Of a stretch of 64,000 bases of DNA, positions 53,559-62,462 are shown piece by piece. The notes under the pieces are model-generated. The model was not told where the DNA came from and did no database searches. It saw only the letters and a program-made list of their open reading frames with translations. A program made the position numbers and the translations under genes. Source of the stretch: Paenibacillus polymyxa (GTDB taxonomy: Bacteria > Bacillota > Bacilli > Paenibacillales > Paenibacillaceae); the NCBI RefSeq assembly GCF_018614975.1, contig NZ_JAGGNR010000014.1:248001-312000 (forward strand). Reading direction: 5' to 3'. Within the stretch, counting starts at the first letter, position 1. Each line of letters opens with the position of its first letter.

Positions 53559-53888
53559 AAAAAAAGGCCTTCTCTCCCCTGAAGGGACGAAAAGACCGTG
53601 GTACCACCCTTGTTAGACATCCATTGCTGCGCGGCCCTTCTGGCCTGCAACTGGTTCTGTCTCACTTTGTACGGAATAACGACCGTTAACCGTTTGCCCC
53701 TACTGTTGCCTCTGTGTCTGCACACAAACAGGTTCAGGGAACCGCTTCGGAGTGAATTTCGGCAGCCTTGTTCTACAGAAACGCTCTCAATCTACGGCGC
53801 TTCCTCCCTGTCCAGAGGCACTGCTTACTTATCTCCATCATCACGTTTGCTTAGTTTACCTATATCGATGTAATCATCGATGATCGTT
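53559..53888 (-). promoter_or_regulatory. T-box leader of pheST
   Basis: Minus-strand T-box AAGGGTGGTACCACG (53597-53611), followed by the terminator stem GGTCTT/AAGGCC and TTTTTTT (53559-53597). The 270 nt upstream carry Stem I. A Phe codon UUC in CGAAATTCACTCC (about 53745-53757) is a candidate specifier, which would fit tRNA-Phe sensing but is not proven by position alone. Confidence 0.92.
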
Positions 53889-53892
53889 CATA

Positions 53893-53921
53893 ATTATATG
53901 CAAAATAGATTGAAATAGCAA
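53893..53921 (-). promoter_or_regulatory. Sigma-A promoter of pheST
   Basis: Minus-strand TTGCTA (53916-53921), 17-base spacer, TATAAT (53893-53898), placed to start the T-box leader near 53886. Confidence 0.75.
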
Positions 53922-53939
53922 GCCGGTCCATGTTCTAAT

Positions 53940-55826
53940 TTATGCTTGCCCCCTATCTTTCAATTGTTTCAGGCGCTGCTGGATTTCGCGAATCTCAGCT
54001 GCCTCGACTGCTCGCTCATTCGAATGCTCAGGCTGTGTCAGACTGTCTTTTCCAGCAGTGCTCACAGGAGACAGCAACTCCGATAGTCGCATCTCCAATC
54101 GTAACCGCTCGTCATCGGATTCCCGGGTCTCCAGCGCCACCTCCCGAAGTTTGCTGGACTGCTCCCAATCCGACACACCTCCTTCAAACAGAGTTGCTGT
54201 GCCACCAGCCTCCAGATCGCATAATCGATTCGCGAGAGACTTCGTCAGCATCCGATCATGGGATACAAGCACTAAAGCACCTGAAGCCTGTTTTAATACA
54301 TTCTCCATGACTTCCTGGGTATCAATGTCCAGATAGTTCGTTGGTTCGTCCAGCACCAGCAGATTGGCTCCGCCAAAGTATAGCCTTAGAAATGCCACTC
54401 TGCACTTTTCCCCCATGCTCAGATCCCCAATGCGCTTGAACACATCATCTCTGGAGAATAGGAAACATCCCAGAATGGTACGTGCTGCACTTTGTGTCAT
54501 GGATGGAAGGGTAAGCAAGCTGTCCAGCAGCGTCAGATTTTCGGGAAGCCCTTCCAGCTCCTGTGAAAAGTAACCGATTTTCAGCTGTGGATGCCGTGTG
54601 ACCTTGCCGTGTGAAGGTTCCAGCTCACCAATCATCAACTTCAGCAGTGTTGTCTTGCCTGTTCCATTAGGGCCCCGTACAGCAAGCCGATCTCCGCGTT
54701 CCACAGTAATTTGAAGATCGCGCAGCAATGATTTGTCTCCCGTATATGAAAAACTCACCTCTTCCAGCGCAAGCAGCTGGCGTGCAGCCAGTGGATTCAT
54801 CTGTAATTCCATGTTCAACTTTGCAGCTTCACGAGGTTTATCCACCCGTTCCCGCTCCAAACGTTCCAGCTGTTTTTGTTTCGCATGGTAACGCGAAATA
54901 TTTTTGTTAGCTTTGGCTTTGTAGAAGCTCTGGGTGATCTTCACCTCCACATCGGTTGCCGAATTATGCGCTTTATGGAACCATTCCTGATAATTTCGAA
55001 TTGTCTCTTCCAGCGCCTTACGTTCCAACTCCTGCCTGCGGTAGATCGTTTCCTGTTCCCGTAATTCACGCTCTTTGTGGAGTTTGTAGTCGGAGTATCC
55101 GCCCTTGTATTTGGTCAGGGCATCTGGACTGAACTCAATGACTCCTGTTGCTACCTGATCAATAAACGTACGATCGTGAGATACAAATAACAGCGTACCT
55201 TCGTATGAGGATAACCACTCTTCAAGCCAGCGCATGCTTCCCTCATCCAGATGATTCGTCGGTTCATCCAGGATCAGGAATTTGGGCTTGCTGACAAGCA
55301 GCCCCGCCAGGCGCACCTTTGTTTTTTGTCCACCGCTCAAGGAATGGTAGGGTCTGTTCCAATGCTCTGCGGATAATCCAAGACGTGTCAGTACCTTCTC
55401 TACCTCGGTCTCCCACATATAACCGTTCAACTGTTCATATTGCTCCATGACTTGTGTATAAGCTGCAAGCAGCTCATCATCCGCTTCAGTGCTAGTGCTC
55501 AAACGTTGTTCCAGTTCTTCCAAGTTCCGTTTTACTTCATAGATCTGTCCGCTCTCTCGCCGGACCGCATCCAGTACATTCATGCCCGTCTCAATCTCCG
55601 AACGCTGGCGCATGAACCCCCATTCCTGCTGCGGAATATGACGTTCAATCCGTCCACCACCATACTCTTCTCCCAAAATGATACGTAACAACGTTGTCTT
55701 GCCGCATCCGTTGCGACCCAGAATGGCAAGTCGCTCACCCTCATTAATCTCCAAATTTAATCCTGTAAACAATTCATTACCGTTCCACTCTTTTGATACT
55801 TCATGTAAGCGTACCAATGTCATCAT
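53940..55826 (-). CDS. ABC-F family ATPase (ribosome-acting)
   Basis: A 628-residue protein with two ABC ATPase domains and no membrane part. Domain 1 has Walker A GRNGCGKT, signature LSGGQKTK and LILDEPTNHLDE; domain 2 has GPNGTGKT, LSMGEKCR and LVLDEPTNYLDID. The linker (about 255-340) is long, helical and basic. A charged C-terminal extension follows. ABC-F proteins act on the ribosome, either as translation factors or in antibiotic protection. An attenuator leader like those of vmlR-type resistance genes supports the second option, though the subfamily is not certain. GGAAGGATGAGG lies before the ATG. Confidence 0.88.
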   Translation of the reverse strand: MMTLVRLHEVSKEWNGNELFTGLNLEINEGERLAILGRNGCGKTTLLRIILGEEYGGGRIERHIPQQEWGFMRQRSEIETGMNVLDAVRRESGQIYEVKRNLEELEQRLSTSTEADDELLAAYTQVMEQYEQLNGYMWETEVEKVLTRLGLSAEHWNRPYHSLSGGQKTKVRLAGLLVSKPKFLILDEPTNHLDEGSMRWLEEWLSSYEGTLLFVSHDRTFIDQVATGVIEFSPDALTKYKGGYSDYKLHKERELREQETIYRRQELERKALEETIRNYQEWFHKAHNSATDVEVKITQSFYKAKANKNISRYHAKQKQLERLERERVDKPREAAKLNMELQMNPLAARQLLALEEVSFSYTGDKSLLRDLQITVERGDRLAVRGPNGTGKTTLLKLMIGELEPSHGKVTRHPQLKIGYFSQELEGLPENLTLLDSLLTLPSMTQSAARTILGCFLFSRDDVFKRIGDLSMGEKCRVAFLRLYFGGANLLVLDEPTNYLDIDTQEVMENVLKQASGALVLVSHDRMLTKSLANRLCDLEAGGTATLFEGGVSDWEQSSKLREVALETRESDDERLRLEMRLSELLSPVSTAGKDSLTQPEHSNERAVEAAEIREIQQRLKQLKDRGQA

Positions 55827-55861
55827 GAGGCCTCATCCTTCCTGCATCCTTTTTGATGAAC

Positions 55862-55892
55862 AAAAAAAACCGCTGGCATCAGCCGGCGGTTT
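55862..55892 (-). terminator. Leader attenuator of the ABC-F gene
   Basis: CCGCCGGCTGATGCCAGCGG folds into a short GC-rich stem followed by eight T on the minus strand, only about 36 bp before the ABC-F start codon and downstream of the only promoter seen. Its place implies premature termination that must be relieved for expression. Confidence 0.8.
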
Positions 55893-55929
55893 GGCAATTC
55901 AGGGTTGGATCAAGCATTCAAAGACAGAT

Positions 55930-55989
55930 CTAAGGTAAGCTACGGCATGAACAAAGAAACCCCAAACACAGGGTACACGTAACCTTCAT
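55930..55989 (-). CDS. Candidate leader peptide of the ABC-F gene
   Basis: A 19-codon frame within the leader, Cys- and Leu-rich (begins MKVTCTLC, ends CRSLP). Its coding region overlaps the inverted repeat GTAAGC/GCTTAC that brackets it. The ribosome site is weak (GGAAC). Ribosome stalling on such peptides under antibiotics is a known attenuation mechanism; whether it applies here is a guess. Two shorter frames (MNER and MK) occur further upstream. Confidence 0.3.
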   Translation of the reverse strand: MKVTCTLCLGFLCSCRSLP

Positions 55990-56172
55990 GGCTTACTTGT
56001 TCCATACCTGATCCCATAGCTGAATTTGGACACACGAATCCCCTCATTGCTCAGCCGCTCTGGCTGACTGCGTCATAAAACCGTTTGCAGTTAACTGGGG
56101 TTCAATTCATGTGTTTTACTTCATGGGACGTATGGTTACCTCTCATTCATGTGTAGTATCAATTTCTCCGTT

Positions 56173-56200
56173 ATTGTACCAGATCATTGTAAAAAAGCAA
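56173..56200 (-). promoter_or_regulatory. Promoter of the ABC-F leader
   Basis: Minus-strand TTGCTT (56195-56200), 16-base spacer, TACAAT (56173-56178). It gives a leader of about 340 nt, far longer than needed for translation. Confidence 0.55.
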
Positions 56201-56240
56201 AGGGTATATACATTAAACAAAAGAATACTTACTTACTCGC

Positions 56241-56290
56241 CACTCCGATGACAAAACAATCTTCTGATTGCTGTTACCACGAGATTTCTT
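56241..56290. repeat. Diverged partial copy of the 18.2-kb palindromic element
   Basis: Ungapped alignment with 18187-18236 gives 40 identical bases of 50 (shared blocks CGATGACA, AACAA, GCTGTTA, AGATTT). The rest of the element is missing; the copy is abutted by the tRNA-Gly terminator. Confidence 0.55.
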
Positions 56291-56301
56291 TTAGGGCAAA
56301 A

Positions 56302-56327
56302 GAAAAAGCCCCTGCATCGCAAGGGCT
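56302..56327 (-). terminator. Terminator of tRNA-Gly
   Basis: AGCCC-tTGC and GCA-gGGGCT pair around a three-base loop and are followed by TTTTCTTTT on the minus strand. Confidence 0.8.
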
Positions 56328-56344
56328 CCGGTACTGCTTCGTTA

Positions 56345-56415
56345 AGCGGGTGATGGGAATCGAACCCACGCTATTAGCTTGGAAGGCTAAAGTTCTACCA
56401 TTGAACTACACCCGC
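56345..56415 (-). tRNA. tRNA-Gly (anticodon UCC)
   Basis: A complete cloverleaf on the minus strand: acceptor GCGGGTG/CACCCGC, D arm with AGTTCAATGGTAGAAC, anticodon stem TTAGC/GCTAA with loop CTTCCAA (anticodon TCC), T arm GTGGGTTCGATTCCCAT. The 3' CCA is not encoded. It has its own promoter and terminator and stands alone. Confidence 0.96.
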
Positions 56416-56474
56416 ATGATTGAAGATTTAATTGTTAAGTTCCTTAGGAATTTAACAGTGATTTTACATATAAT

Positions 56475-56503
56475 AATATACCATGATCCTCTATAGCATG
56501 CAA
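56475..56503 (-). promoter_or_regulatory. Promoter of tRNA-Gly
   Basis: Minus-strand TTGCAT (56498-56503), 17-base spacer, TATATT (56475-56480), about 60 bp before the mature 5' end. Confidence 0.7.
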
Positions 56504-56540
56504 GTCATATTTCCCATTTTTTTCATTACGTCTCCATCTT

Positions 56541-56571
56541 AAAAAAGCAGGAGCACCCTCGCGCCCCCGCT
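56541..56571 (-). terminator. Terminator of the EAL-domain gene
   Basis: AGCGGGGGCGC pairs imperfectly with GTGCTCCTGCT and is followed by TTTTTT on the minus strand, directly after the stop. Confidence 0.8.
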
Positions 56572-56576
56572 GTTCC

Positions 56577-58703
56577 CTATCCTGTAGGCTTATCCACATC
56601 TCTCAAAAACTGCTTTTCAAATTCAGCGGCTTTAATCGGTTTGCCGAAGAAATAACCCTGAGCCTCGTGACAGTGTTGATTGCGAAGAAAGATCATCTGA
56701 TCTTCGTTCTCCACGCCCTCAGCTGTGACTTTCAGTTGTAGATGATGCGCCATTGAAGTGATGGTAGATACGATCGCAGCGTTGTTACTGTCCTCCATGA
56801 CTTCATTCACAAATGAACGGTCAATCTTGAGCCGATCAATCGGCAGATCCTTCAGATAGTGCAACGAGCTGTATCCCGTTCCAAAATCATCAATACTGAT
56901 ATGCACACCAATTTCTTTGATTTTGTGCAATTGTTCGAATGACCGATCTTTATCAAATGTCATGCTCTCTGTAATCTCCAGTTCAAGCCATACAGGCTCT
57001 AGTCCCGTCTCTTTGAGAATGCCATTAATATTGTCCAACAAATGGGAGTGCCTGAATTGTCTCATCGACAGATTCACCGAAACACACAGTTTACGATAAC
57101 CGGCTTCCTGCCACTGTTTGTTCTGTGCACACGCTTCACGAAGCACCCATTCGCCAAGCGGTACAATGAGCCCACTCTCTTCTGCCAGAGGAATAAATTC
57201 AGCCGGAGATACTGAGCCCCGCTGCGGATGCTGCCAGCGCACCAAGGCTTCCATGCCAACGATTAGCCCACTTTGCAGATTAACCTGCGGCTGGTAAACC
57301 AGGTAGAACTGACCTCGATCCAACGCCTTGCGCAGATCATTCTCAAGCTGCAAACGCTCCTGTGCCTTCATCTGCATCGCATGGGCAAAACGATTCAGTT
57401 CCAATCCTTGTTCCTTAGCACTGTGCAAAGCCGTATCTGCATTCTGAATAATCTCCAGTGGTGACTCCCCATCATGTGGGAAAATGGCCATCCCGATCCC
57501 AAGTGTAAGATGATACTCATTGCCATCAACCAAGACCGGCTTCTCAAAAAGTTGCAGAATGGATCTTGTCCGACGCAACGCTGTATCGGTTGAACTGAAA
57601 TCTGTCATCGTTAATGCAAACTCATCTCTTCCCAATCCAAAGACTTCTTCTCCTGGAAGTGACGAATGTTTCAGTCGTTGACCTACCTGACGCAAAACCC
57701 GGTTAGCTGCTTGCTGTCCGAGCGAATCATTAATGGTCTTGAACCGATTAATATTCAGAACCAGTACGCCAACAAGCTGTTCCTCCACCACGGCATCATC
57801 CATCATTTTTTTCAACCGCTGTGAAAGGCGACGACGGTTTGGAAGTCCCGTTACATCATCATGATGAGCAATATAGTTCATCTTGGCTTCCGCGACCTGC
57901 TGTTGCAGAAAAGGCGTGTCCACTACAGACGTATACAGCCCTTTTTGAATGAAAAAATAAGCCATACAATTACTCAGGAGTCCTAATAACAGATTGAGAT
58001 CGTTCACCCCAGTTGCTGAAACAAAATAACATTCACCAAAAAAGAAACACAGAATGCCACACAGAATGGTTGGTAAATCACCGTCTTTGGTTTTTTTCCA
58101 TTGTACAAACAAAAGAACTACAATAATGCCATAGAGCAATCCGACCATAAGATGAACTCGGGTGAAGATACCACCCAGCACTTCACCATCAAGCATACTC
58201 GGCAACATGCTCCATTCCTGAATAGCCAGTATGTACAAAATAACAAAGGTACCCAATGTCCCACTGAACAGTAAGAATTTGCGTGGTAATGCAATTTCTT
58301 TCTCATTTAAGCTATACACGAGCAGTAAACCTACTGAACATACCAAAGATCCCATAGTTGACATCATTAATGAGAACTCCGATTCCATCATGGCTCCATT
58401 TGGAATCTCTTCTGCAAATGAAACGATATGAACCAGTTCAAACAGACCAACTAATAAAAAGAGTGTTGTCAATAATGTCCTCCGAAGAGTTAGCTTCTGT
58501 GTCCGAAACAACCAGCTTTGATTGTAGATGCCGATACAAGCCGCTGCTGCTGCGAATCCACCCAAGAGTGTCAAAACCGGGTAACCCGATATGATCAGAT
58601 CAGAGCTTGAAGAAGAACGAAACCATTGACTTGCGAGGAAACACAACAAGCCGCACACAGCGACCCAACTTATTTTTCTCTGATCTTGCAGATTAACCTT
58701 CAT
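56577..58703 (-). CDS. Membrane-bound c-di-GMP phosphodiesterase (degenerate GGDEF + EAL)
   Basis: A 708-residue protein. The N-terminal 260 residues hold about eight TM helices forming a MASE-like sensor. The GGDEF domain (about 280-440) is degenerate: GRDEF replaces GG[DE]EF, and the metal-binding LDID is LNIN. The EAL domain (about 455-700) is intact: GMEALVRWQ, ELEITESM, SIDDFGTGYSSL, LKIDRSFV, TAEGVE. It should therefore hydrolyse c-di-GMP, with the GGDEF domain possibly as a GTP sensor. Both assignments rest on known catalytic residues. No partner gene is adjacent. Confidence 0.9.
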   Translation of the reverse strand: MKVNLQDQRKISWVAVCGLLCFLASQWFRSSSSSDLIISGYPVLTLLGGFAAAAACIGIYNQSWLFRTQKLTLRRTLLTTLFLLVGLFELVHIVSFAEEIPNGAMMESEFSLMMSTMGSLVCSVGLLLVYSLNEKEIALPRKFLLFSGTLGTFVILYILAIQEWSMLPSMLDGEVLGGIFTRVHLMVGLLYGIIVVLLFVQWKKTKDGDLPTILCGILCFFFGECYFVSATGVNDLNLLLGLLSNCMAYFFIQKGLYTSVVDTPFLQQQVAEAKMNYIAHHDDVTGLPNRRRLSQRLKKMMDDAVVEEQLVGVLVLNINRFKTINDSLGQQAANRVLRQVGQRLKHSSLPGEEVFGLGRDEFALTMTDFSSTDTALRRTRSILQLFEKPVLVDGNEYHLTLGIGMAIFPHDGESPLEIIQNADTALHSAKEQGLELNRFAHAMQMKAQERLQLENDLRKALDRGQFYLVYQPQVNLQSGLIVGMEALVRWQHPQRGSVSPAEFIPLAEESGLIVPLGEWVLREACAQNKQWQEAGYRKLCVSVNLSMRQFRHSHLLDNINGILKETGLEPVWLELEITESMTFDKDRSFEQLHKIKEIGVHISIDDFGTGYSSLHYLKDLPIDRLKIDRSFVNEVMEDSNNAAIVSTITSMAHHLQLKVTAEGVENEDQMIFLRNQHCHEAQGYFFGKPIKAAEFEKQFLRDVDKPTG

Positions 58704-58927
58704 GCCGTGTTTTCCTTCCCGGGATCACCTATCCTGAATTACATTAACCAAACTTAACAACTTACTACACGATTCGACAAAAAAATATTAACCAACGTTC
58801 AATTCACATGCATACACATGCTATCTGGTACATAATAACATTTAATTTTGTATACGTGAACTAAAAAAATAGTTACTCCTAGGAATATTTATTCATGGAT
58901 ATAGAGAAAAACAAGGCATTAAGAACT
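58704..58927. other. AT-rich intergenic region
   Basis: Lies between the EAL gene start and the aldolase terminator. No frame with a ribosome site. A short TAACCAAACTTAAC/TTAACCAACGTT near-repeat lies at about 58746-58800; no other structure was noticed. Confidence 0.5.
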
Positions 58928-58964
58928 AAAAAAACATGGAGCTCAAGTTAGAGTCCATGTTTTC
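58928..58964 (-). terminator. Terminator of the aldolase-like gene
   Basis: ACATGGACTC pairs with GAGCTCCATGT and is followed by TTTTTTT on the minus strand. Confidence 0.85.
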
Positions 58965-58992
58965 CTAATTTGCAACTGTATTTCAGACTATA

Positions 58993-59949
58993 TTACTTAT
59001 CAAAATTCACTTCTGGTGTTGTTAATTTATCATAGAAATCAACAACCTTATCCTTGTCTTCGGATGAACGAATCGCCATCGCTGAACGTGGATGCTCGTC
59101 CAACGCACCTGTAATCATGTAAGGCAGAATGTAACCCCATTCTTCTTTTTCTCTCAGTGGAACCATCAGCTGTTCCAATACACCAAGTACTGGACGCAGA
59201 TTGTATTTCGTTCCTTTGAGATGAGCTACGAGCAATTCGGTTGGACAGTTCCCTGCTGCACGGCCCATACCATACACAGAAGCATCAAGCAGTTCAACGC
59301 CAAGTTCTGCCGCAACCAATGTGTTAGAAAATGCAAGCTGCATATTATTATGTGTGTGAACACCAAGACGCTTGTTAGGCAAGTGAGTCTTGAACTTCTC
59401 TACCAGATATTTCACATCATTATGATCCAGACTGCCGTAAGAATCTACAATGTAAACAACATCCACAGCGCTTTCTTTGATCAATTCAAATGCTTCCAGC
59501 AATTCATTCTCCATAACATTGGAGAGTGCCATAATATTAAGTGTAGTTTCGTATCCACGATCATGGAATGTTTGAACCAGTGCAAGTGCCTTGTCTACAT
59601 CTTTGCTGTAGCAAGCAACCCGGATCAGATCCAGCATGCTCTCACTGCGAGGCAAGATATCATTTTCGTCCACACGACCTACGTCAACCAGTGCAGACAG
59701 TTTGGTATTGCCTTTTTGAGGAATAACTTTACGCAGGAAATCATCGTTCAGGAAACGCCATGGTCCTGCTTCCTCGGCGCCTTTAAGCAACTTCGGAGAG
59801 TTCTTATATCCAATTTCCATATAATCAACGCCAGCTTCATTCAATCCAGCATATAGCTGTTGAACAAAGTCCACACTAAAGTCCCAATTATTCACCAATC
59901 CGCCATCACGGATCGTACAATCTACAATTTTGCAATGATTTGTCTTCAT
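58993..59949 (-). CDS. DRE-TIM (HMGL-like) aldolase-family protein
   Basis: A 318-residue TIM-barrel enzyme of the DRE-TIM metallolyase superfamily. The metal/substrate motif is DCTIRDGG (10-17), with VHTHNNMQLAFSN as the second metal site and GMGRAAGNCPTELL near the end of the barrel. It resembles 4-hydroxy-2-oxovalerate aldolase catalytic domains but lacks their partner dehydrogenase nearby. Such lone genes in Bacilli have no assigned substrate. No clear operon partner. Confidence 0.82.
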   Translation of the reverse strand: MKTNHCKIVDCTIRDGGLVNNWDFSVDFVQQLYAGLNEAGVDYMEIGYKNSPKLLKGAEEAGPWRFLNDDFLRKVIPQKGNTKLSALVDVGRVDENDILPRSESMLDLIRVACYSKDVDKALALVQTFHDRGYETTLNIMALSNVMENELLEAFELIKESAVDVVYIVDSYGSLDHNDVKYLVEKFKTHLPNKRLGVHTHNNMQLAFSNTLVAAELGVELLDASVYGMGRAAGNCPTELLVAHLKGTKYNLRPVLGVLEQLMVPLREKEEWGYILPYMITGALDEHPRSAMAIRSSEDKDKVVDFYDKLTTPEVNFDK

Positions 59950-60032
59950 TAATGTCTGCTCCTTTTCTGACCAACTTGTGTATTCCTCTCATGATACTTG
60001 AACGTGACAAGAAAAGTAAAGGGATTCCGGAC

Positions 60033-61346
60033 TTATTTACTTCGATAAGATTTCCAGATTCGGTCAATCTCAACCATATCGGAACGATCGGGAGCTTTCT
60101 CTCCATAACGAACGGCATTATACGTATCTGGCAGTCTCGCAGACAGCTCATCTTCTTCTAACTTCACACCACTCTGAATAATGGTCTGTGCAGCCTCCAG
60201 GGGAGTGTGCGTCCCCTGTATTTCGACGCCTCGATGAGCGGCTTTTTCAATCCAAGTCCGATAGTAATACCGAACACGTTCAGCATCCTGCGCAGGTGGC
60301 GCTTCTTTCTTACGAAACCAATTCTTTCGGACTTTTGCTGGCGCATCAAGCGTCTCACTGACATCGATATACTCCGTCCGTGGTTCTGCCTTCTTTTCAC
60401 CTGGTTGTAACATCCCCTTGAATCGATCCATAAGTCTGTTTATCGTTTTTTGACCCAACCTCATAAGCAGCCACAGGATTGCTCCTGCTACAGCACACAT
60501 CACTACCCACCCGAGGATGTTCCAGAAGACTGAGGGCTCGGATGGCGGCTCTCTCCAGTCATTCGGTATATTTAGCGGCTGATTGGGGTTGTCCATTGGT
60601 AATCGTGGCTCCTCGCCGGAAATCGGACCAAACCATCCCCTGATCCATGCAAGCAAGCGGTCACGCAGCGGCCCCAGCCAGGCAGCCAGACTTGGGAAAG
60701 CACCGATCGCGACGATGACAACAAACATCCACATGAACCTCTGATGATTCGCACGTGCAAAATCTCGTAATACCAATCTTCTCTTGCCGTCATTGAGCAT
60801 TGCCTGATCCAGTTGCAGCATATATCGTCCAACTAGCCAAAAGGCAAAGCTGATCACTCCCGCAATATAGATCCATATGGTGTAGGTTCGTATCGGCTGC
60901 ATGAACTCCAACGAATTCGAAGCAATCATAAGCAAGATTGCACTGATTACACCCATAATCTGCAAGCGCCATAACAACACTGAATGAAAGACTGGCTGGA
61001 AGGTCAGACCTGCATAAGCCGATATGACTCCACACAGTACCAATGTGATGATATCCGACAATGGGAGAATGAGGCTCATCCCAACAACGAGTGCGAAGAG
61101 AAATCCTATGATGAGTGCCGTTACTCCACGAATGAAAGTACTCTTCTCGCTAAAACCTGGAATTTTATGCTGAATGAACTGTCCTAACCAACCTACAAGA
61201 ACGACCAGGATGAATACTGTGAACGGCAAATGTTCCATTGCGTAGAATGAAGCAAGCGTAAATATCGGAAAAAGGTATATGCCAGCCATCAAGACGGCAA
61301 GCATTGCTATGAGTCCTTTTGTCGTCGCCACCGGTCTGTTCCTCAT
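60033..61346 (-). CDS. DUF4129 membrane protein (transglutaminase-type operon)
   Basis: A 437-residue protein with about six TM helices in the first 230 residues, an external loop (about 235-285), a further TM (about 285-305), and a cytoplasmic C-terminal DUF4129 segment (YYYRTWIEKAAHRGVEIQGTHTPLEAAQ). It overlaps the DUF58 gene by four bases and is the third member of a MoxR-DUF58-DUF4129 unit, often linked to wall or exported-protein functions. No separate transglutaminase domain is visible. Confidence 0.78.
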   Translation of the reverse strand: MRNRPVATTKGLIAMLAVLMAGIYLFPIFTLASFYAMEHLPFTVFILVVLVGWLGQFIQHKIPGFSEKSTFIRGVTALIIGFLFALVVGMSLILPLSDIITLVLCGVISAYAGLTFQPVFHSVLLWRLQIMGVISAILLMIASNSLEFMQPIRTYTIWIYIAGVISFAFWLVGRYMLQLDQAMLNDGKRRLVLRDFARANHQRFMWMFVVIVAIGAFPSLAAWLGPLRDRLLAWIRGWFGPISGEEPRLPMDNPNQPLNIPNDWREPPSEPSVFWNILGWVVMCAVAGAILWLLMRLGQKTINRLMDRFKGMLQPGEKKAEPRTEYIDVSETLDAPAKVRKNWFRKKEAPPAQDAERVRYYYRTWIEKAAHRGVEIQGTHTPLEAAQTIIQSGVKLEEDELSARLPDTYNAVRYGEKAPDRSDMVEIDRIWKSYRSK

Positions 61347-62458
61347 GCACTCACCGCCTTCGTATTACCCTTCACGTCCTCTACCGGGAGAATCGTCACA
61401 CGATGTCCTTGTTCGTGTAGGCGTGCAATCTCGTGCTCCATAGCGGCAGATACATAGGATGTAATTAGCAGATAGCTGCGGATTTGCTGTGCTTCTTCAT
61501 TCAGACGTACTTCATCATTCAGGAATTGCTCCATGGGAACCATACATTTCAACTCTGTCTCTGCCATAGCTTCCAGTAACCTTTCCAGATGGGGCGTGCC
61601 ATAATCCGGCTCAATCCGAAGTGTATCGCGGCCTCCACCCACATGATAACCATTATGGGCGAAGCCTGCCGGCAACCCTCTACCGATGGCATCCACTGCA
61701 GCCGTGGCTGCGTAACGGAGTGCCCGCTCAATCTTTTCCGGTCGAGTGACAACACTCCACATATCTGCCGATTCCTGAATGTTGACTACAATCCAGGATT
61801 GCGGATCAGCTGTCCATCCCTGCTTGTAGACTTGTAATTCACCTGTACGTGCACTCGCTTTCCAGTGAATACGATTCATGGGGTCTCCTGCACCATAAGG
61901 CCGAACACCCAGGATCAAGAAAGGATCTTCAACGATCCATCGTGATACTTCCACTTCTCCCTGCCATACCTGATAAATTGCAGGAAGATCCTCTGCATTC
62001 ACTAATGAAGGATACACGACCATAGACATTTGCAAAGGAATCGGTTTGGTGGAACGCCACACACCAAAGAGATCCCCACCTGTCATCGTTGCTGTATTTA
62101 ATGGATAAATTCCACGCTGAGTACATGTAAAAGGATGCTTGCGCGTAATACGAGTAAACGGTTTTAACGTAAAAATGCTCTTATGGTTCTGATAGATCTC
62201 GCCTTGACTAATATCCATACCTGAACCGGAACGAAATACAAACGACACTGGCATCATCGATTCTAGTCTGAGCCACGGTACGGAGACTCGTTTCTCATTT
62301 GATATCGTCTCCACCATCTCAAGTTCATCTCCAGCGTAACAACGCAGCTTGCTGAATTGTCTGCTGTACTTGAGCTTTCGCAGTGCAGGTCGTCCAAACC
62401 ACACACCATGTATAACAACGACAATGCCTCCAACAAGGACAAGCCATAATAATGCCAT
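61343..62458 (-). CDS. DUF58-family protein
   Basis: A 371-residue membrane-attached protein: an N-terminal TM helix (about 3-20), a beta-rich region, and the DUF58/vWA-like block (VRPYGAGDPMNRIHWKASARTGELQVYKQ). DUF58 proteins act with MoxR AAA+ ATPases. It starts four bases after moxR and overlaps the DUF4129 gene by four bases, so the three products are made together. Confidence 0.88.
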   Translation of the reverse strand: MALLWLVLVGGIVVVIHGVWFGRPALRKLKYSRQFSKLRCYAGDELEMVETISNEKRVSVPWLRLESMMPVSFVFRSGSGMDISQGEIYQNHKSIFTLKPFTRITRKHPFTCTQRGIYPLNTATMTGGDLFGVWRSTKPIPLQMSMVVYPSLVNAEDLPAIYQVWQGEVEVSRWIVEDPFLILGVRPYGAGDPMNRIHWKASARTGELQVYKQGWTADPQSWIVVNIQESADMWSVVTRPEKIERALRYAATAAVDAIGRGLPAGFAHNGYHVGGGRDTLRIEPDYGTPHLERLLEAMAETELKCMVPMEQFLNDEVRLNEEAQQIRSYLLITSYVSAAMEHEIARLHEQGHRVTILPVEDVKGNTKAVSA

Positions 62459-62462
62459 AAGA

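Noticed and set aside
56149-56496. A 115-codon frame across the tRNA-Gly gene
   Set aside because: It translates the tRNA and its terminator (typical GIEPTLLAWK-like artefact).
59092-59856. A 254-codon plus-strand frame opposite the aldolase gene
   Set aside because: Antisense shadow with Cys/His/Gln-rich composition and no ribosome site.
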